Below are positions 46,360 through 56,456 of a DNA stretch of 64,000 nt, one piece after another; positions within the stretch are counted from its first letter, which is position 1; each line of letters starts with the position of its first letter. The DNA lies in assembly GCA_002840055.1 (NCBI GenBank), contig PGZJ01000002.1, positions 350,149-414,148 of the forward strand, read 5' to 3'. Below the pieces are notes generated by a model. It worked only from the letters and a program-made list of their open reading frames with translations. It did not search any database and was not told the DNA's origin. The position numbers were made by a program, and so were the translations under genes. This DNA is from Gammaproteobacteria bacterium HGW-Gammaproteobacteria-11 (GTDB lineage Bacteria > Pseudomonadota > Gammaproteobacteria > Pseudomonadales > Pseudomonadaceae).

Positions 46360-48087
46360 ATGAAGGCATCATTTCATCGTCCCCTGCTGGCCCTGTCCCT
46401 TGCCCTGCTGCTGAGCGCCTGCGTCAGCCAGCCACCGACGCCTGAGCCCACGCCTGAGCCAGCCAGCACCTCGCCGCCAACAACCGATCTGCCCGTGGTC
46501 TATGCGCCCTTCCCCAAGGAAACGCTCTACGATCTGTTGACCGCTGAAATTGCCGGCCAGCGTAACCGTTATGATATCGCGCTGGGCAATTATCTACTGC
46601 AGGCCCACCAGACCCGGGACGCCGGTATCATCGAGCGCGCCTTGCGCGTTGCCGAGTTTCTGGGCGCCCAGGCACCGGCACTGGAAATGGCCCTGTTGTG
46701 GACCGAGGTTGCCCCGGACAATCCCGATGCCTTCCGTTCAGTGGCTCTGCATCAAGCCCGTGCCGGCCAGCATGAGCTGGCCATGCAGGCCATGGAGAAA
46801 GTGCTCAGCATGCAGGGCGAGACGCACTTCGACTTCCTCGCCCTGACTGCGGCACAAACGGACAGCCCAACTCGGCAGGCCATGCTCACCAGCCTGACCA
46901 ATCTGCGTCAGCGCTATCCCGACAACCCGCAATTGCTGTTTTCCAGCGCGCTGCTGCTGCAACAGGAAGAGCGCGAGGATGAGGCGCTGACATTACTTGA
47001 AAACAATCCACTGGCTGCCGCCGAACCACAATCACGCATGTTGCACGCGCGCCTGTTGGCAGACAGGGGTGACAACCCGGCGGCCATTCAGCTACTCCAG
47101 CAGGGTCTACTGGACAAGCCGGACGACAACCGCATGCGCCTGCTGTTAGCCCGGGTTCTGGTCAGCAACGGTGAACTCGATGCCGCCAGCGCTCAGTTCG
47201 CGCTGCTGTCCGAACAGAATCCGGCAGATACCGAGCTGTTGCTATCCCTGGCGCTGATCAGCCTTGAAACAGGACAATTCGAAAACGCCGTTGGGCATTT
47301 CGAACAGTTGCTCAGCCTGGAACCGGAAAACGACACCGCACGCTACCATCTGGGCGTGGCCTTCCTTGAACTGAAACAGCAGGACAAGGCCATTGCTGCC
47401 TGGCGCGAGGTCAGAACAGGGCGCGACTTTCTGACTGCGCGCCTGCGTATCAGCCAGCTACTCAGCGAGCAGGGGGAGACGGACCAACTGGCGGCGCTAC
47501 TGAGCGATGATCGCAGCCTGAATCCCGATCTGGCCCTGCAGCTCTATCTGATCGAGATTGAAAGCCTGTTCAATCGCCACCCGGACATCGCCATGCAGCG
47601 GGTCAATCAGGCGCTGAACCAATTCGAGCAGGACAGCAATCTGCTTTACACCAGGGCGCTGCTGGCTGAACAACTGGGCCAGCCGGAACAACTTGAAGCA
47701 GATCTGCGGCAGGTCCTGCTGCTTGAGCCGGATAACGCCTCGGCTCTGAACGCACTGGGCTATACCCTGGCAGACCGCAACGAGCGCCTCGACGAAGCAC
47801 TGGCCATGATAGAGCGGGCAGCACAACTCAGCCCTGACGATCCAGCCATCACTGACAGCCTTGGCTGGGTACATTTCCGCCTTGGCAATCTGGATCTGGC
47901 CGAGCAGTATCTGCGTCAGGCCTATGCCGCCCTTCCCGACCAGGAAGTGGCTGCTCACCTTGGCGAAGTGCTCTGGCACCAGGGCAAACGACAGGAAGCC
48001 CGGCGAATCTGGAACGAAGCACTGGAAAAGGACTCGGATAGTCCGCTGGTACGTTCAACCCGCCAACGACTGGAAGCTGCTGAATAA
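46360..48087 (+). CDS. Tetratricopeptide-repeat lipoprotein
   Basis: A 575-residue protein with a lipoprotein signal (FHRPLLALSLALLLSACVS, lipobox LSAC), a Pro/Thr-rich linker and about 12-14 TPR-type helix pairs through the rest (for example FENAVGHFEQLLSLEPENDTARYHLGVAFL and ASALNALGYTLADRNERLDEALAMIERAA). It is the homologue of P. aeruginosa PA4667 by position and is a likely envelope scaffold or assembly factor. The ATG at 46360 has no strong ribosome site. The stop overlaps lolB (TAATG). Confidence 0.88.
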   Translation: MKASFHRPLLALSLALLLSACVSQPPTPEPTPEPASTSPPTTDLPVVYAPFPKETLYDLLTAEIAGQRNRYDIALGNYLLQAHQTRDAGIIERALRVAEFLGAQAPALEMALLWTEVAPDNPDAFRSVALHQARAGQHELAMQAMEKVLSMQGETHFDFLALTAAQTDSPTRQAMLTSLTNLRQRYPDNPQLLFSSALLLQQEEREDEALTLLENNPLAAAEPQSRMLHARLLADRGDNPAAIQLLQQGLLDKPDDNRMRLLLARVLVSNGELDAASAQFALLSEQNPADTELLLSLALISLETGQFENAVGHFEQLLSLEPENDTARYHLGVAFLELKQQDKAIAAWREVRTGRDFLTARLRISQLLSEQGETDQLAALLSDDRSLNPDLALQLYLIEIESLFNRHPDIAMQRVNQALNQFEQDSNLLYTRALLAEQLGQPEQLEADLRQVLLLEPDNASALNALGYTLADRNERLDEALAMIERAAQLSPDDPAITDSLGWVHFRLGNLDLAEQYLRQAYAALPDQEVAAHLGEVLWHQGKRQEARRIWNEALEKDSDSPLVRSTRQRLEAAE

Positions 48088-48704
48088 TGCTGCACTTACG
48101 CCCACTGCCTCTTGTTGCATTGCTGATGTTGCTGTCAGCCTGTAGCAGCCTGCACAAACGCGAAACGCTGGAATTTGGTGGCGATGCCGCCGCCTGGCAA
48201 ACCCACCGCCAGACCGTTCTACCACTGGAAGACTGGGTCCTGCAGGGCAAGATCGGCGTCCGCGCGCCAAACGAAAATGCCAGCGGTACGCTGACCTGGC
48301 TGCAACAGCAGAAGAGCTATGATATTCGCCTGTCTGGCCCACTCGGCCGTGGCGCGACTCGACTGCAAGGCGGCCCTGACGGGGTAATGCTGGAAATGGC
48401 CGGCCAACCCGCTCTTTACGCAGACTCCGCAGAAGACTTGCTGGAACAGCAGATTGGCTGGCGCCTGCCGGTTGAGCACCTGCTGTGGTGGGTGCGCGGC
48501 CTGCCTGCGCCGGATAGCGCCAGCCGCCTGCAACTGGACACTGACAGCCGCCTGGCGCGGCTGAGTCAGGCTGGCTGGATAATCGAATACAGTCGCTACC
48601 AACAGGTCGACGGCATGCAACTGCCACAACGCCTGCAACTGTCCGGTCACAATGTACTGCTGACCCTGGTGGTCACCCAGTGGGAGCCGGGCCGTCAGCC
48701 ATGA
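48087..48704 (+). CDS. lolB: Outer-membrane lipoprotein receptor LolB
   Basis: A 205-residue lipoprotein: signal ending [10 protein letters not shown], then [43 protein letters not shown]-type strand and a beta-barrel fold of LolB. It takes lipoproteins from LolA and inserts them in the outer membrane. It is coupled to the TPR lipoprotein gene before it and overlaps ispE by ATGA. Confidence 0.93.
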   Translation: MLHLRPLPLVALLMLLSACSSLHKRETLEFGGDAAAWQTHRQTVLPLEDWVLQGKIGVRAPNENASGTLTWLQQQKSYDIRLSGPLGRGATRLQGGPDGVMLEMAGQPALYADSAEDLLEQQIGWRLPVEHLLWWVRGLPAPDSASRLQLDTDSRLARLSQAGWIIEYSRYQQVDGMQLPQRLQLSGHNVLLTLVVTQWEPGRQP

Positions 48705-49561
48705 GTTCACGCCTCAACAGCCTGAGCCTGCCGGCCCCGGCCAAGCTGAATCTGTTCCTGCATATTACCGGGCGCCGGGCGGACGGCTATCACCTGCTGC
48801 AGACCCTGTTTCAATTTATCGATCATGCCGACACGCTGGATTTCAATCTGCGTGATGACGGACAGATCCTGTTGCACGACGCGCTGCCCGGAGTGACCGC
48901 TGCCGACAATCTGATTACCCGGGCTGCACAGTTGCTGCAACAGCACAGCGGCACCACGCTGGGAGCCGAGATCCGGCTACACAAAGCGTTGCCCATGGGC
49001 GGCGGTCTGGGCGGCGGCAGCTCGGATGCAGCCACCACGCTGGTCGGCCTGAACCACTTGTGGCAAACCGGCCTGAGCCTGGATCAACTGGCTGAGCTTG
49101 GCTTGCAGCTGGGCGCCGATGTGCCGGTGTTCGTCAAGGGCCAAGCAGCCTGGGCAGAGGGCGTGGGTGAGCAACTGACCCCGGTAACCCTCGATGAACC
49201 CTGGTATCTTGTCCTGGTACCGGCCTGCGAGGTCAGTACGGCGGAGATTTTTTCCGATCAGAGGTTGACGCGTGATACCCAGCCCATTACATTAGCGACC
49301 TTCCTTAGCCAAGGCGGCAAAAACGACTGTTTGCCGATTGCTGAGGCGCGTTACCCGGAAATACGTAACGCTTTGATCTTGCTTGACAATTATTGTGAAG
49401 CCAAGATGACTGGTACTGGTAGCTGTGTGTTTGGGGCCTTCCCAAACGAATGCGAAGCTGATAAAGTTCGCGCCCGGTTGCCAGCCACTCTGCACAGCTT
49501 TGTTGCAAGAGGATGTAACAGATCACCGTTACACCAAATGCTTAACAAACACGTGCAATAA
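48701..49561 (+). CDS. ispE: 4-diphosphocytidyl-2-C-methyl-D-erythritol kinase
   Basis: A 286-residue GHMP kinase of the MEP isoprenoid pathway. [21 protein letters not shown] at the N-terminus, ATP-binding [17 protein letters not shown], and C-terminal [13 protein letters not shown]. The last third of the gene is visibly less GC-rich than the first and uses more A/T-ending codons, ending next to the tRNA-Gln gene. The start at 48701 overlaps lolB. Confidence 0.95.
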   Translation: MSSRLNSLSLPAPAKLNLFLHITGRRADGYHLLQTLFQFIDHADTLDFNLRDDGQILLHDALPGVTAADNLITRAAQLLQQHSGTTLGAEIRLHKALPMGGGLGGGSSDAATTLVGLNHLWQTGLSLDQLAELGLQLGADVPVFVKGQAAWAEGVGEQLTPVTLDEPWYLVLVPACEVSTAEIFSDQRLTRDTQPITLATFLSQGGKNDCLPIAEARYPEIRNALILLDNYCEAKMTGTGSCVFGAFPNECEADKVRARLPATLHSFVARGCNRSPLHQMLNKHVQ

Positions 49562-49593
49562 GGATGCAGCCGTGCATCCGGACTGTTAGATAC

Positions 49594-49668
49594 AGGGGCG
49601 TAGCCAAGCGGTAAGGCAGCGGGTTTTGATCCCGCCATGCGTTGGTTCGAATCCAGCCGCCCCTGCCA
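49594..49668 (+). tRNA. tRNA-Gln (anticodon TTG)
   Basis: A 75-nt cloverleaf. The acceptor stem pairs AGGGGCG (49594-49600) with CGCCCCT, followed by G and an encoded CCA. The anticodon loop TTTTGAT lies between GCGGG and CCCGC, giving anticodon TTG. A TTCGAAT T-loop is present. It sits between ispE and prs, as in other Pseudomonas. Confidence 0.96.
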
Positions 49669-49779
49669 TTTCCTCCGGCAGCAATCAATCGACTTTTTGA
49701 CTGTGTCAGGTACCTGAAGTATCCGGTGCCCTATACGCATTCAATCGCACTGACCACTACCCAGAAAAGGTAATGCAGC

Positions 49780-50721
49780 GTGTCCAAGATGATGGTTTTT
49801 GCGGGGAACGCCAACCCCGATCTGGCACGACGCGTCGTGCGTCAATTGCACATTCCCCTGGGCGACGCCTCGGTTGGCCGCTTCAGCGACGGTGAAGTCA
49901 CGGTTGAGTTGAACGAGAACGTACGTGGCAAGGATGTCTTCATCATCCAGCCTACCTGCGCACCGACCAATGACAACCTGATGGAACTGGTGATCATGGC
50001 TGACGCCCTGCGCCGTTCATCCGCTTCACGCATCACCGCTGTTGTGCCCTATTTTGGCTATGCTCGCCAGGATCGCCGTCCGCGCTCCGCACGCGTCGCC
50101 ATCAGCGCCAAAGTGGTTGCCGACATGCTCGGTACCGTCGGCGTTGACCGGGTATTGACCGTCGACCTGCACGCCGACCAGATCCAGGGTTTCTTCGATA
50201 TCCCGGTCGACAACATTTACGGCTCACCGGTACTGGTCGACGATCTGATCAGCCAGCGTCACGATAATCTGATGATCGTTTCGCCCGACATCGGCGGCGT
50301 CGTGCGTGCCCGCGCAGTCGCCAAACAATTGAGCGTTGACCTGGCCATCATCGACAAGCGCCGCCCCAAGGCCAACCAGTCCGAGATCATGCATATCATC
50401 GGCGACGTCGAAGGCCGTAACTGCATCCTGATTGATGACATGGTCGACACCGCCGGCACGCTCTGCCATGCCGCCACTGCGCTCAAGGAACACGGCGCGG
50501 AAAAGGTCTTTGCCTATGCCACGCACCCGGTTCTGTCAGGCAAGGCCATCGAAAACATCAGCAATTCGCAACTGGATGAACTGGTCATAACCAATACCAT
50601 CCCGCTGTCGGCAGCCGGTAGCGCCTGCCCACGTATTCGCCAGCTGGACATGGCGCCACTGATTGCCGAGGCCATGCGCCGCATCAGTAATGAAGAATCC
50701 ATCAGCGCCATGTTCCGTTAG
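49780..50721 (+). CDS. prs: Ribose-phosphate pyrophosphokinase
   Basis: A 313-residue PRPP synthetase. It starts with GTG ([18 protein letters not shown]) about 9 bases after AAAAGG. Metal/PRPP motifs: [34 protein letters not shown] and [18 protein letters not shown]. It supplies PRPP used by upp and hpt in this window among others. Full length. Confidence 0.97.
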   Translation: MSKMMVFAGNANPDLARRVVRQLHIPLGDASVGRFSDGEVTVELNENVRGKDVFIIQPTCAPTNDNLMELVIMADALRRSSASRITAVVPYFGYARQDRRPRSARVAISAKVVADMLGTVGVDRVLTVDLHADQIQGFFDIPVDNIYGSPVLVDDLISQRHDNLMIVSPDIGGVVRARAVAKQLSVDLAIIDKRRPKANQSEIMHIIGDVEGRNCILIDDMVDTAGTLCHAATALKEHGAEKVFAYATHPVLSGKAIENISNSQLDELVITNTIPLSAAGSACPRIRQLDMAPLIAEAMRRISNEESISAMFR

Positions 50722-50825
50722 GAACCGGGCTCTGGGTAAACAGCCTGGCTGATGACAGTCAGGTTTATATCAATCATCCGACGCGCTGGTCGCAAGTGCC
50801 CGGATGTTCAGCAAGGAGACTAACT

Positions 50826-51458
50826 ATGGTCGACTTCACTCTTAAAGCGATAGCGCGTAATGACCTGGGGAAAGGTGCGAGCCGCCGCCTGCGTCGTAAC
50901 GCCGATATGGTACCAGCCATCATTTACGGTGGTGACAAGGCCCCCCAGAGCGTTTCCCTGGAAGCCCGTGAACTGAACAAGGCCCTCGAGAACGAAGCCT
51001 TCTACTCGCACATCATCAGCATCTCGGTTGATGGCAAGAAAGAAAACGTGCTGCTCAAGGCCCTGCAACGCCACCCTGCCAAGCCGCGCATCATGCATGC
51101 CGACCTGCTGCGCGTGGTTGCCGGTCACAAGGTCACCGTGCATGTACCCCTGCACTTCATCAACGAAGACAGCTGTGTTGGCGTGAAGAAGGGTGGCGGC
51201 ATCATCTCCCACACCATCTCCGACGTTGAAATCAGCTGCCTGCCGAAGGATCTGCCGGAGTTCATCGAGGTCGACATGGCCAAGGTTGAGCTGGGTCAAA
51301 TCCTCCACCTGTCAGACCTGAAGCTGCCCAAAGGTGCGACCCTGGTTGCCCTGGCCCAGGGTGCCGACCACGACCTTCCAGTTGCTAACGTCCATGCACC
51401 GCGCACTGCGACTGCTGATGACACCGCGGCTGATGAAGGCGAGGAATCAGCCGAGTAA
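50826..51458 (+). CDS. rplY: 50S ribosomal protein L25 (CTC form)
   Basis: A 210-residue protein with the 5S-rRNA-binding L25 domain (residues 1-95, [22 protein letters not shown]) and the extra C-terminal TL5/CTC domain ([19 protein letters not shown] onward), ending in an acidic tail. CAAGGAGACTAACT precedes the ATG. The prs-rplY-pth-ychF order is typical. Confidence 0.96.
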   Translation: MVDFTLKAIARNDLGKGASRRLRRNADMVPAIIYGGDKAPQSVSLEARELNKALENEAFYSHIISISVDGKKENVLLKALQRHPAKPRIMHADLLRVVAGHKVTVHVPLHFINEDSCVGVKKGGGIISHTISDVEISCLPKDLPEFIEVDMAKVELGQILHLSDLKLPKGATLVALAQGADHDLPVANVHAPRTATADDTAADEGEESAE

Positions 51459-51487
51459 CATCGCTGAAACCAGAGGGGCGCCACGTT

Positions 51488-52075
51488 GTGACTCAGGGAA
51501 TCAAGTTGATCGTCGGTCTGGGCAATCCCGGACCTGAATATGAACTGACCCGTCACAACGCTGGCGCCCTTTTTATTGAGCGCCTGGCTGACAAACACAA
51601 CGTCTCCCTGCGCATGGAAAGCAAATTTTTCGGATTGACTGGCCGCCTGAGCCTGCAAGGCGAAGATGTCCGCCTGCTGATCCCCACTACCTTCATGAAC
51701 CGCAGTGGCCAGGCAGTAGCCGCACTGGCCGGGTTCTATCGCATTGCCCCCGACGAAATACTGGTTGCCCATGACGAACTCGACCTGCCACCCGGCGTGG
51801 TCAAGTTCAAACAGGGCGGCGGCACAGGCGGGCATAACGGCCTGAAAGACATACTTGCCCGACTGGGCAACGAGAACACTTTTTACCGCTTGCGTCTCGG
51901 TATCGGCCATCCTGGCCACAGTTCGCAGGTAACCGGCTTTGTTCTGGGTCGCGCACCCAAGGCCGAGCAGGACGCTCTGGACGCCTGTATCGATGAAGCC
52001 ATAGGCGAACTGCCGGGCATCATCAAGGGTGACTGGACCAAGGTCATGCAACGCTTGCACAGCTTCAAAGCCTGA
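51488..52075 (+). CDS. pth: Peptidyl-tRNA hydrolase
   Basis: A 195-residue enzyme starting at [23 protein letters not shown] contains the catalytic His, [22 protein letters not shown] (Asp) and GHNGLKD are all present. It rescues tRNAs from dropped-off peptidyl-tRNA. 29 bp after rplY. Confidence 0.96.
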   Translation: MTQGIKLIVGLGNPGPEYELTRHNAGALFIERLADKHNVSLRMESKFFGLTGRLSLQGEDVRLLIPTTFMNRSGQAVAALAGFYRIAPDEILVAHDELDLPPGVVKFKQGGGTGGHNGLKDILARLGNENTFYRLRLGIGHPGHSSQVTGFVLGRAPKAEQDALDACIDEAIGELPGIIKGDWTKVMQRLHSFKA

Positions 52076-52112
52076 TTACATTATTCGCCGCCATGCGGCA
52101 GAGGACACCAGT

Positions 52113-53213
52113 ATGGGATTCAATTGCGGTATCGTCGGTCTGCCCAATGTCGGCAAATCCACCCTGTTCAATGCCTTGACCAAGTCCGGTATTGCCGCCG
52201 AGAACTTTCCGTTCTGCACCATCGAGCCGAACAGCGGCATAGTGCCCATGCCCGATCCCCGTCTGGATGCCCTGGCGGCCATCGTCAAGCCGCAGAAAGT
52301 CCTGCCGACCACCATGGAGTTTGTCGACATCGCCGGACTGGTTGCCGGCGCCTCCAAGGGTGAGGGCCTGGGTAACAAGTTCCTGGCCAACATCCGCGAA
52401 ACCGATGCCATCGCCCATGTAGTGCGCTGTTTTGAAGATGAAAACGTGATCCACGTTTCCAACAGCGTTGACCCCAAGCGCGATATCGAAATCATCGATC
52501 TGGAACTGATCTTCGCTGATCTCGATAGCTGCGAAAAACAGCTCTATAAAGTCACGCGCAATGCCAAGGGCGGTGACAAGGATGCCGTAGCGCAAAAAGC
52601 CCTGCTTGAAAAGCTCATCCCGCATTTCACCGAGGCCAAGCCAGCGCGTTCCCTGCTGAAAAACCTGAGCCCGGAAGAGCGCCTGCTGGCAAAAAGCTTT
52701 CACCTGCTGACCAGCAAGCCGGTCATGTACATTGCCAACGTGGCCGAGGATGGCTTCGAGAACAACCCTCACCTGGATGTGGTCATGGCCATTGCCGAGG
52801 AAGAAGGTGCGCTGGTTGTGCCGGTGTGCAACAAGATCGAAGCGGAAATTGCCGAGCTGGACGATGGCGAGGAAAAGGACATGTTTCTTGAGTCCCTCGG
52901 CCTCGAGGAGCCCGGTCTGAACCGCGTGATCCGCGCCGGCTACCAGCTGCTAGACCTGCAGACCTACTTCACCGCCGGGGTCAAGGAAGTGCGGGCCTGG
53001 ACCGTCAAGATCGGTGCGACTGCGCCACAGGCTGCCGCCGTGATCCACACCGACTTCGAAAAAGGCTTTATCCGTGCCGAAGTGATCGCCTATGAGGACT
53101 TCATCAAGTTCAACGGCGAAGCCGGTGCCAAGGAAGCCGGCAAATGGCGCCTGGAAGGCAAGGAGTACATCGTCAAGGATGGCGACGTCATGCACTTCCG
53201 ATTCAACGTCTGA
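52113..53213 (+). CDS. ychF: Redox-regulated ATPase YchF
   Basis: A 366-residue OBG-family P-loop protein. G1 [14 protein letters not shown], then a coiled-coil insert and a C-terminal TGS domain ([18 protein letters not shown]). The family prefers ATP to GTP. ATG at 52113; upstream in-frame codons lie inside pth. Closed by a strong terminator. Confidence 0.97.
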   Translation: MGFNCGIVGLPNVGKSTLFNALTKSGIAAENFPFCTIEPNSGIVPMPDPRLDALAAIVKPQKVLPTTMEFVDIAGLVAGASKGEGLGNKFLANIRETDAIAHVVRCFEDENVIHVSNSVDPKRDIEIIDLELIFADLDSCEKQLYKVTRNAKGGDKDAVAQKALLEKLIPHFTEAKPARSLLKNLSPEERLLAKSFHLLTSKPVMYIANVAEDGFENNPHLDVVMAIAEEEGALVVPVCNKIEAEIAELDDGEEKDMFLESLGLEEPGLNRVIRAGYQLLDLQTYFTAGVKEVRAWTVKIGATAPQAAAVIHTDFEKGFIRAEVIAYEDFIKFNGEAGAKEAGKWRLEGKEYIVKDGDVMHFRFNV

Positions 53214-53225
53214 AAAACAGATGAT

Positions 53226-53260
53226 AAAAGCCTGTCGGAGGCACCCCGACAGGCTTTTTT
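53226..53260 (+). terminator. Rho-independent terminator after ychF
   Basis: AAAAGCCTGTCGG pairs with CCGACAGGCTTTT around a 7-base loop, followed by a run of T. A classic intrinsic terminator; the A-run also allows use from the other strand. Confidence 0.92.
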
Positions 53261-53305
53261 GCTGCCATACTGGCTCTGGTCAGACTTGCCAGGAGAGCAG
53301 TATCG

Positions 53306-56158
53306 ATGCGTACAGGACCCCTTTCCCGATCATTCTGGTTGGTACTGGTGCTGTTCATCTACAGCCTGCTCGGCGCCCTGGTGCTGCCTGCGGTCATTCT
53401 CCACAATGTCAATCAACAACTCAGTACGCTGAGCAATCAGGCAGCCAAGCTGCAGCGCGTCGAATTCAATCCCTTCAATTTGCAGTTGATCCTGCACGAC
53501 TTCCATCTTGGCGACGACCCTACCCCGGTACTCGGTTTCAAACGCCTGGAAGCCGATATGGCATGGCGCAGCCTGTGGCGCGGCGCGCTGGAGTTGTCCG
53601 AACTCAAATTGGTCGGCGCCCAGGGCTACCTGCAACTGGATCAAAAGGGCCAGTTGAACCTGCTGCAGGTATTGCGCCTGCCCGAGTCCGACCCGACCGC
53701 TCCTCCTGCTGAAGATCAGGGCCTGTTTCCCCTGCGTATTGCCCGTCTGGTACTGCAGGACAACCGTCTGACCCTTGAGGATCTGCGCCCCGGTCAACAA
53801 GTCCGACACAGCTACGACGCGATCAACCTGCAACTGCACAACCTGAGCACGGTTCCCAATGAGCAAGGCGAACTGCAGTTGCATGCCAGTGGCCCGGATG
53901 GCGCCACACTGGCCTGGCAGGGACAGCTGAGTCTGGCACCTCTGGGTTCCAGCGGACAGGTGCAACTGACAGATGTGCGCCTGATCAGACTGGCCCCCTA
54001 TCTACAGGGGGTATTACCACTCAAGCTGACCAGCGGCAATGCGGCCATGGCTTTCAACTACCAGCTCAGCACTGACGATGGCGTGCAGCTCGAGGTACAG
54101 GAACTGGAAGCACAGCTGGACCGGCTCAGCCTGTTGGATGCCGATGAGCTCCCCCTGCTGAATCTGCGCACGGTGCAGTTACAGGACACAAGCTTTAACC
54201 TGCAAGCACGCGAAATACGCCTGGGTGCCTTACTCAGCCAGGAGCTGGAAACCTCTCTGGAGCGCGACCCGGACGGCAGCCTGAACTGGATGCGCCTGCT
54301 GCCAGCCAGACAAACTGACCCCGTTAGCGACGCACAACCCGCCTGGCGTATACAGATCGACAAGGCCCAACTCAGCGATTACCACCTGTCCCTGCTCGAC
54401 CGGCTCCCAGAAACCCCACAGGCACTGGATATTGGCCCCCTGAATCTTGAGCTCAAGGGGTTTGACAGTACATCCACAGCGCCTTTTGAGGTTAATTTGA
54501 CAACCCGCGTTGGCGCCGAGGGCGCATTAGCTAGCTCGGCAAGTGTAACCTTGGCTCCGGTTCGGGCTGATATTCAACTATCGCTTGAGAGCATTGATCT
54601 CCGCCCCTTGCAAAGCTACCTCAGCCCCTATGTTCGTCTTGAGCTGCGCCGTGGCGCACTGGATGCCCAGTTGATTATCGCGCTGGACCAGCAACAAACG
54701 ATGGACCTCGAGGTTGCAGGTGAAGCCGACCTGCGCGACCTGCATCTGGTCGACGGCCTGCAGCAACGCGACCTGCTCAAGTGGCAGAATCTGCATGTTG
54801 CCGGTTTAAGCTGGCGCGACAGGCGTCTGGATATCAGCGAGTTGAGCCTGCAACAACCTTACCTGCGCTTTATCATCAATTCAGATCTGAGCACCAATAT
54901 CGATGCCCTCCGGGTACCCCGGCCGGCTGAACCCGAGGCTATCTCAAGCGAGCCGCCGGTCGGCTTGCGAATCGGCGGCATCCGCATCAATGACGGCTCG
55001 GCCAACTTTGCCGATTTCAGCCTCAGACCCAACTTTGCCACCGCTATCGAGCAGATCAACGGCCAGATCGGCACCCTCGACAATCAGCGCAATATAGCGG
55101 CTCGGGTTGACCTGAAGGGCCGGGTCGACCGATATGCTCCGGTCAGCATCGAGGGCAGTCTGACACCTTTCTCACCACTGGAAAGCCTGGATATTCGCAC
55201 ACGCTTCCAGCAGCTCGAGCTGACCACCTTGACTCCCTATTCAGGCAAGTTCGCTGGCTACCGGATTCGTAAAGGACGATTGAATCTTGATCTGCACTAC
55301 CGCATTGAGCAGGGACGGTTAAACGCCGAGAACACTGTCTTACTGGAAGATCTGCAGCTGGGTGAGCAGGTAGACAGTGACGACGCCCTGAATCTGCCAA
55401 TTCGACTGGCTGTCGCACTGCTCAAGGACAGTCAGGGCAATATCGATATCCAGCTCCCGGTCCGCGGCGACCTGAACAACCCTGAATTCAGTGTCATGCC
55501 GATCGTCATGCAGACCTTGCGCAACCTCCTAGTGCGCGCCACCCAGGCGCCTTTCAAATTCATCGCCGGACTGGTTCAAGGTGCAGACGACCTTGATCTG
55601 AGCCAGATACGCTTCGCCCCCGGCAGTGCGGAACTGGATGCCGAGGCCGAGCAGGCCCTTGCAACCCTGGCCAGCGCACTCAAACAGCGGCCCAATCTGC
55701 AACTGGATATTGAGGGCATGAGTTCGGTCGAGGCTGACGGGCCACTTCTGGCCCAACAACGCCTGAACCTTGAACTGCAACGGCGCTGGCATCAACAGGG
55801 CAACAACAGTTCAGAGCAAGCCACCGATCTGGACCTGGACAGTCTGTCCATGCGTCAAAGACTCGCACTGCTGGAGGCCGCCTATCTCGAACGGGTCAAT
55901 CCTGAGCTGCCAGAGCACATCAGCGCATTGCCCAGAGAACAACGACTGAGCGCGCTACAGGAGGCGCTGCTGCAAACATGGCAAGACAGTGAACTGCTGC
56001 TCAGGCGTCTGGCCCAGCAACGCAACACCGCCATCAAAGCCTGGCTGGTCGACAAGGGCGGACTGGAAGATACCCGTTTGTACCTGCTCGATGTCGGCAC
56101 GACCCAGGCCCATGCCGATGGACGGGTACCCACGGCGCTGCACCTGGATAGTCGTTGA
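53306..56158 (+). CDS. DUF748 envelope protein (AsmA-like)
   Basis: A 950-residue protein with an N-terminal membrane helix (FWLVLVLFIYSLLGALVLPAVI) and a long beta-rich periplasmic body with DUF748-type segments (RVEFNPFNLQLILHDFHLGD; GGIRINDGSANFADFSLRPNFAT; IDIQLPVRGDLNNPEFSVMPIV). The C-terminal SAELDAEAEQALATLASALKQRPNLQLDIEGMSS looks like an OmpA-type peptidoglycan-binding fold. A probable AsmA-clan lipid-handling or envelope-integrity protein. AGGAGAG lies before the ATG. Confidence 0.88.
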   Translation: MRTGPLSRSFWLVLVLFIYSLLGALVLPAVILHNVNQQLSTLSNQAAKLQRVEFNPFNLQLILHDFHLGDDPTPVLGFKRLEADMAWRSLWRGALELSELKLVGAQGYLQLDQKGQLNLLQVLRLPESDPTAPPAEDQGLFPLRIARLVLQDNRLTLEDLRPGQQVRHSYDAINLQLHNLSTVPNEQGELQLHASGPDGATLAWQGQLSLAPLGSSGQVQLTDVRLIRLAPYLQGVLPLKLTSGNAAMAFNYQLSTDDGVQLEVQELEAQLDRLSLLDADELPLLNLRTVQLQDTSFNLQAREIRLGALLSQELETSLERDPDGSLNWMRLLPARQTDPVSDAQPAWRIQIDKAQLSDYHLSLLDRLPETPQALDIGPLNLELKGFDSTSTAPFEVNLTTRVGAEGALASSASVTLAPVRADIQLSLESIDLRPLQSYLSPYVRLELRRGALDAQLIIALDQQQTMDLEVAGEADLRDLHLVDGLQQRDLLKWQNLHVAGLSWRDRRLDISELSLQQPYLRFIINSDLSTNIDALRVPRPAEPEAISSEPPVGLRIGGIRINDGSANFADFSLRPNFATAIEQINGQIGTLDNQRNIAARVDLKGRVDRYAPVSIEGSLTPFSPLESLDIRTRFQQLELTTLTPYSGKFAGYRIRKGRLNLDLHYRIEQGRLNAENTVLLEDLQLGEQVDSDDALNLPIRLAVALLKDSQGNIDIQLPVRGDLNNPEFSVMPIVMQTLRNLLVRATQAPFKFIAGLVQGADDLDLSQIRFAPGSAELDAEAEQALATLASALKQRPNLQLDIEGMSSVEADGPLLAQQRLNLELQRRWHQQGNNSSEQATDLDLDSLSMRQRLALLEAAYLERVNPELPEHISALPREQRLSALQEALLQTWQDSELLLRRLAQQRNTAIKAWLVDKGGLEDTRLYLLDVGTTQAHADGRVPTALHLDSR

Positions 56159-56291
56159 GAAGGATATAAAAAGCACTGGGCTAAAGCTGCGCGGCTTGAT
56201 CAAAGCAACATGCCCAAAAGCGACCGCCAAGCCCCTGTTTCACAGCAATAAACACTTGAATTGACTGACAAATAAAAGCGCCTGCAAGGTC

Positions 56292-56320
56292 TTGACTTTC
56301 ACCGCCCACAACTGAATAAT
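56292..56320 (+). promoter_or_regulatory. Promoter of tRNA-Met
   Basis: TTGACT (56292-56297), 17-base spacer, AATAAT (56315-56320), then a GC-rich discriminator GCGCGCCT before the tRNA 5' end at 56334. Near-consensus sigma-70 promoter; the GC discriminator is typical of stable-RNA promoters under stringent control. Confidence 0.78.
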
Positions 56321-56333
56321 GCGCGCCTCGGAT

Positions 56334-56410
56334 GGCTACATAGCTCAGCTGGTTAGAGCACAGCATTCATAATGCTGGGGTCCCTGGTTCAAGTCCAGGT
56401 GTAGCCACCA
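56334..56410 (+). tRNA. tRNA-Met, elongator (anticodon CAT)
   Basis: A 77-nt cloverleaf. Acceptor GGCTACA / TGTAGCC, then A and encoded CCA. D-arm AGCTCAGCTGGTTAGAGC, anticodon stem CAGCA / TGCTG around TTCATAA. The paired first base and overall likeness to elongator metT genes favour elongator Met over initiator; an Ile(CAU) reading is less likely. Confidence 0.93.
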
Positions 56411-56418
56411 ACCTTTTC

Positions 56419-56447
56419 AAAGGCTTAGCTTCGGCTAGGCCTTTTTT
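56419..56447 (+). terminator. Terminator after tRNA-Met
   Basis: AAAGGCTTAGC pairs with GCTAGGCCTTT (one G-T pair) around TTCG, followed by T6. Typical intrinsic terminator; it lies just before the convergent dehydrogenase gene end and may serve both. Confidence 0.9.
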
Positions 56448-56456
56448 GTTTGCGCT

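Noticed and set aside
49383..49411. TTGACA inside ispE as a promoter for tRNA-Gln
   Set aside because: The hexamer is consensus but no acceptable -10 lies 16-18 bases downstream, and it is about 200 bp from the tRNA.
49594..49668. tRNA-Gln as a phage/island attachment site
   Set aside because: No integrase, no repeat of the tRNA 3' end and intact syntenic housekeeping genes on both sides.
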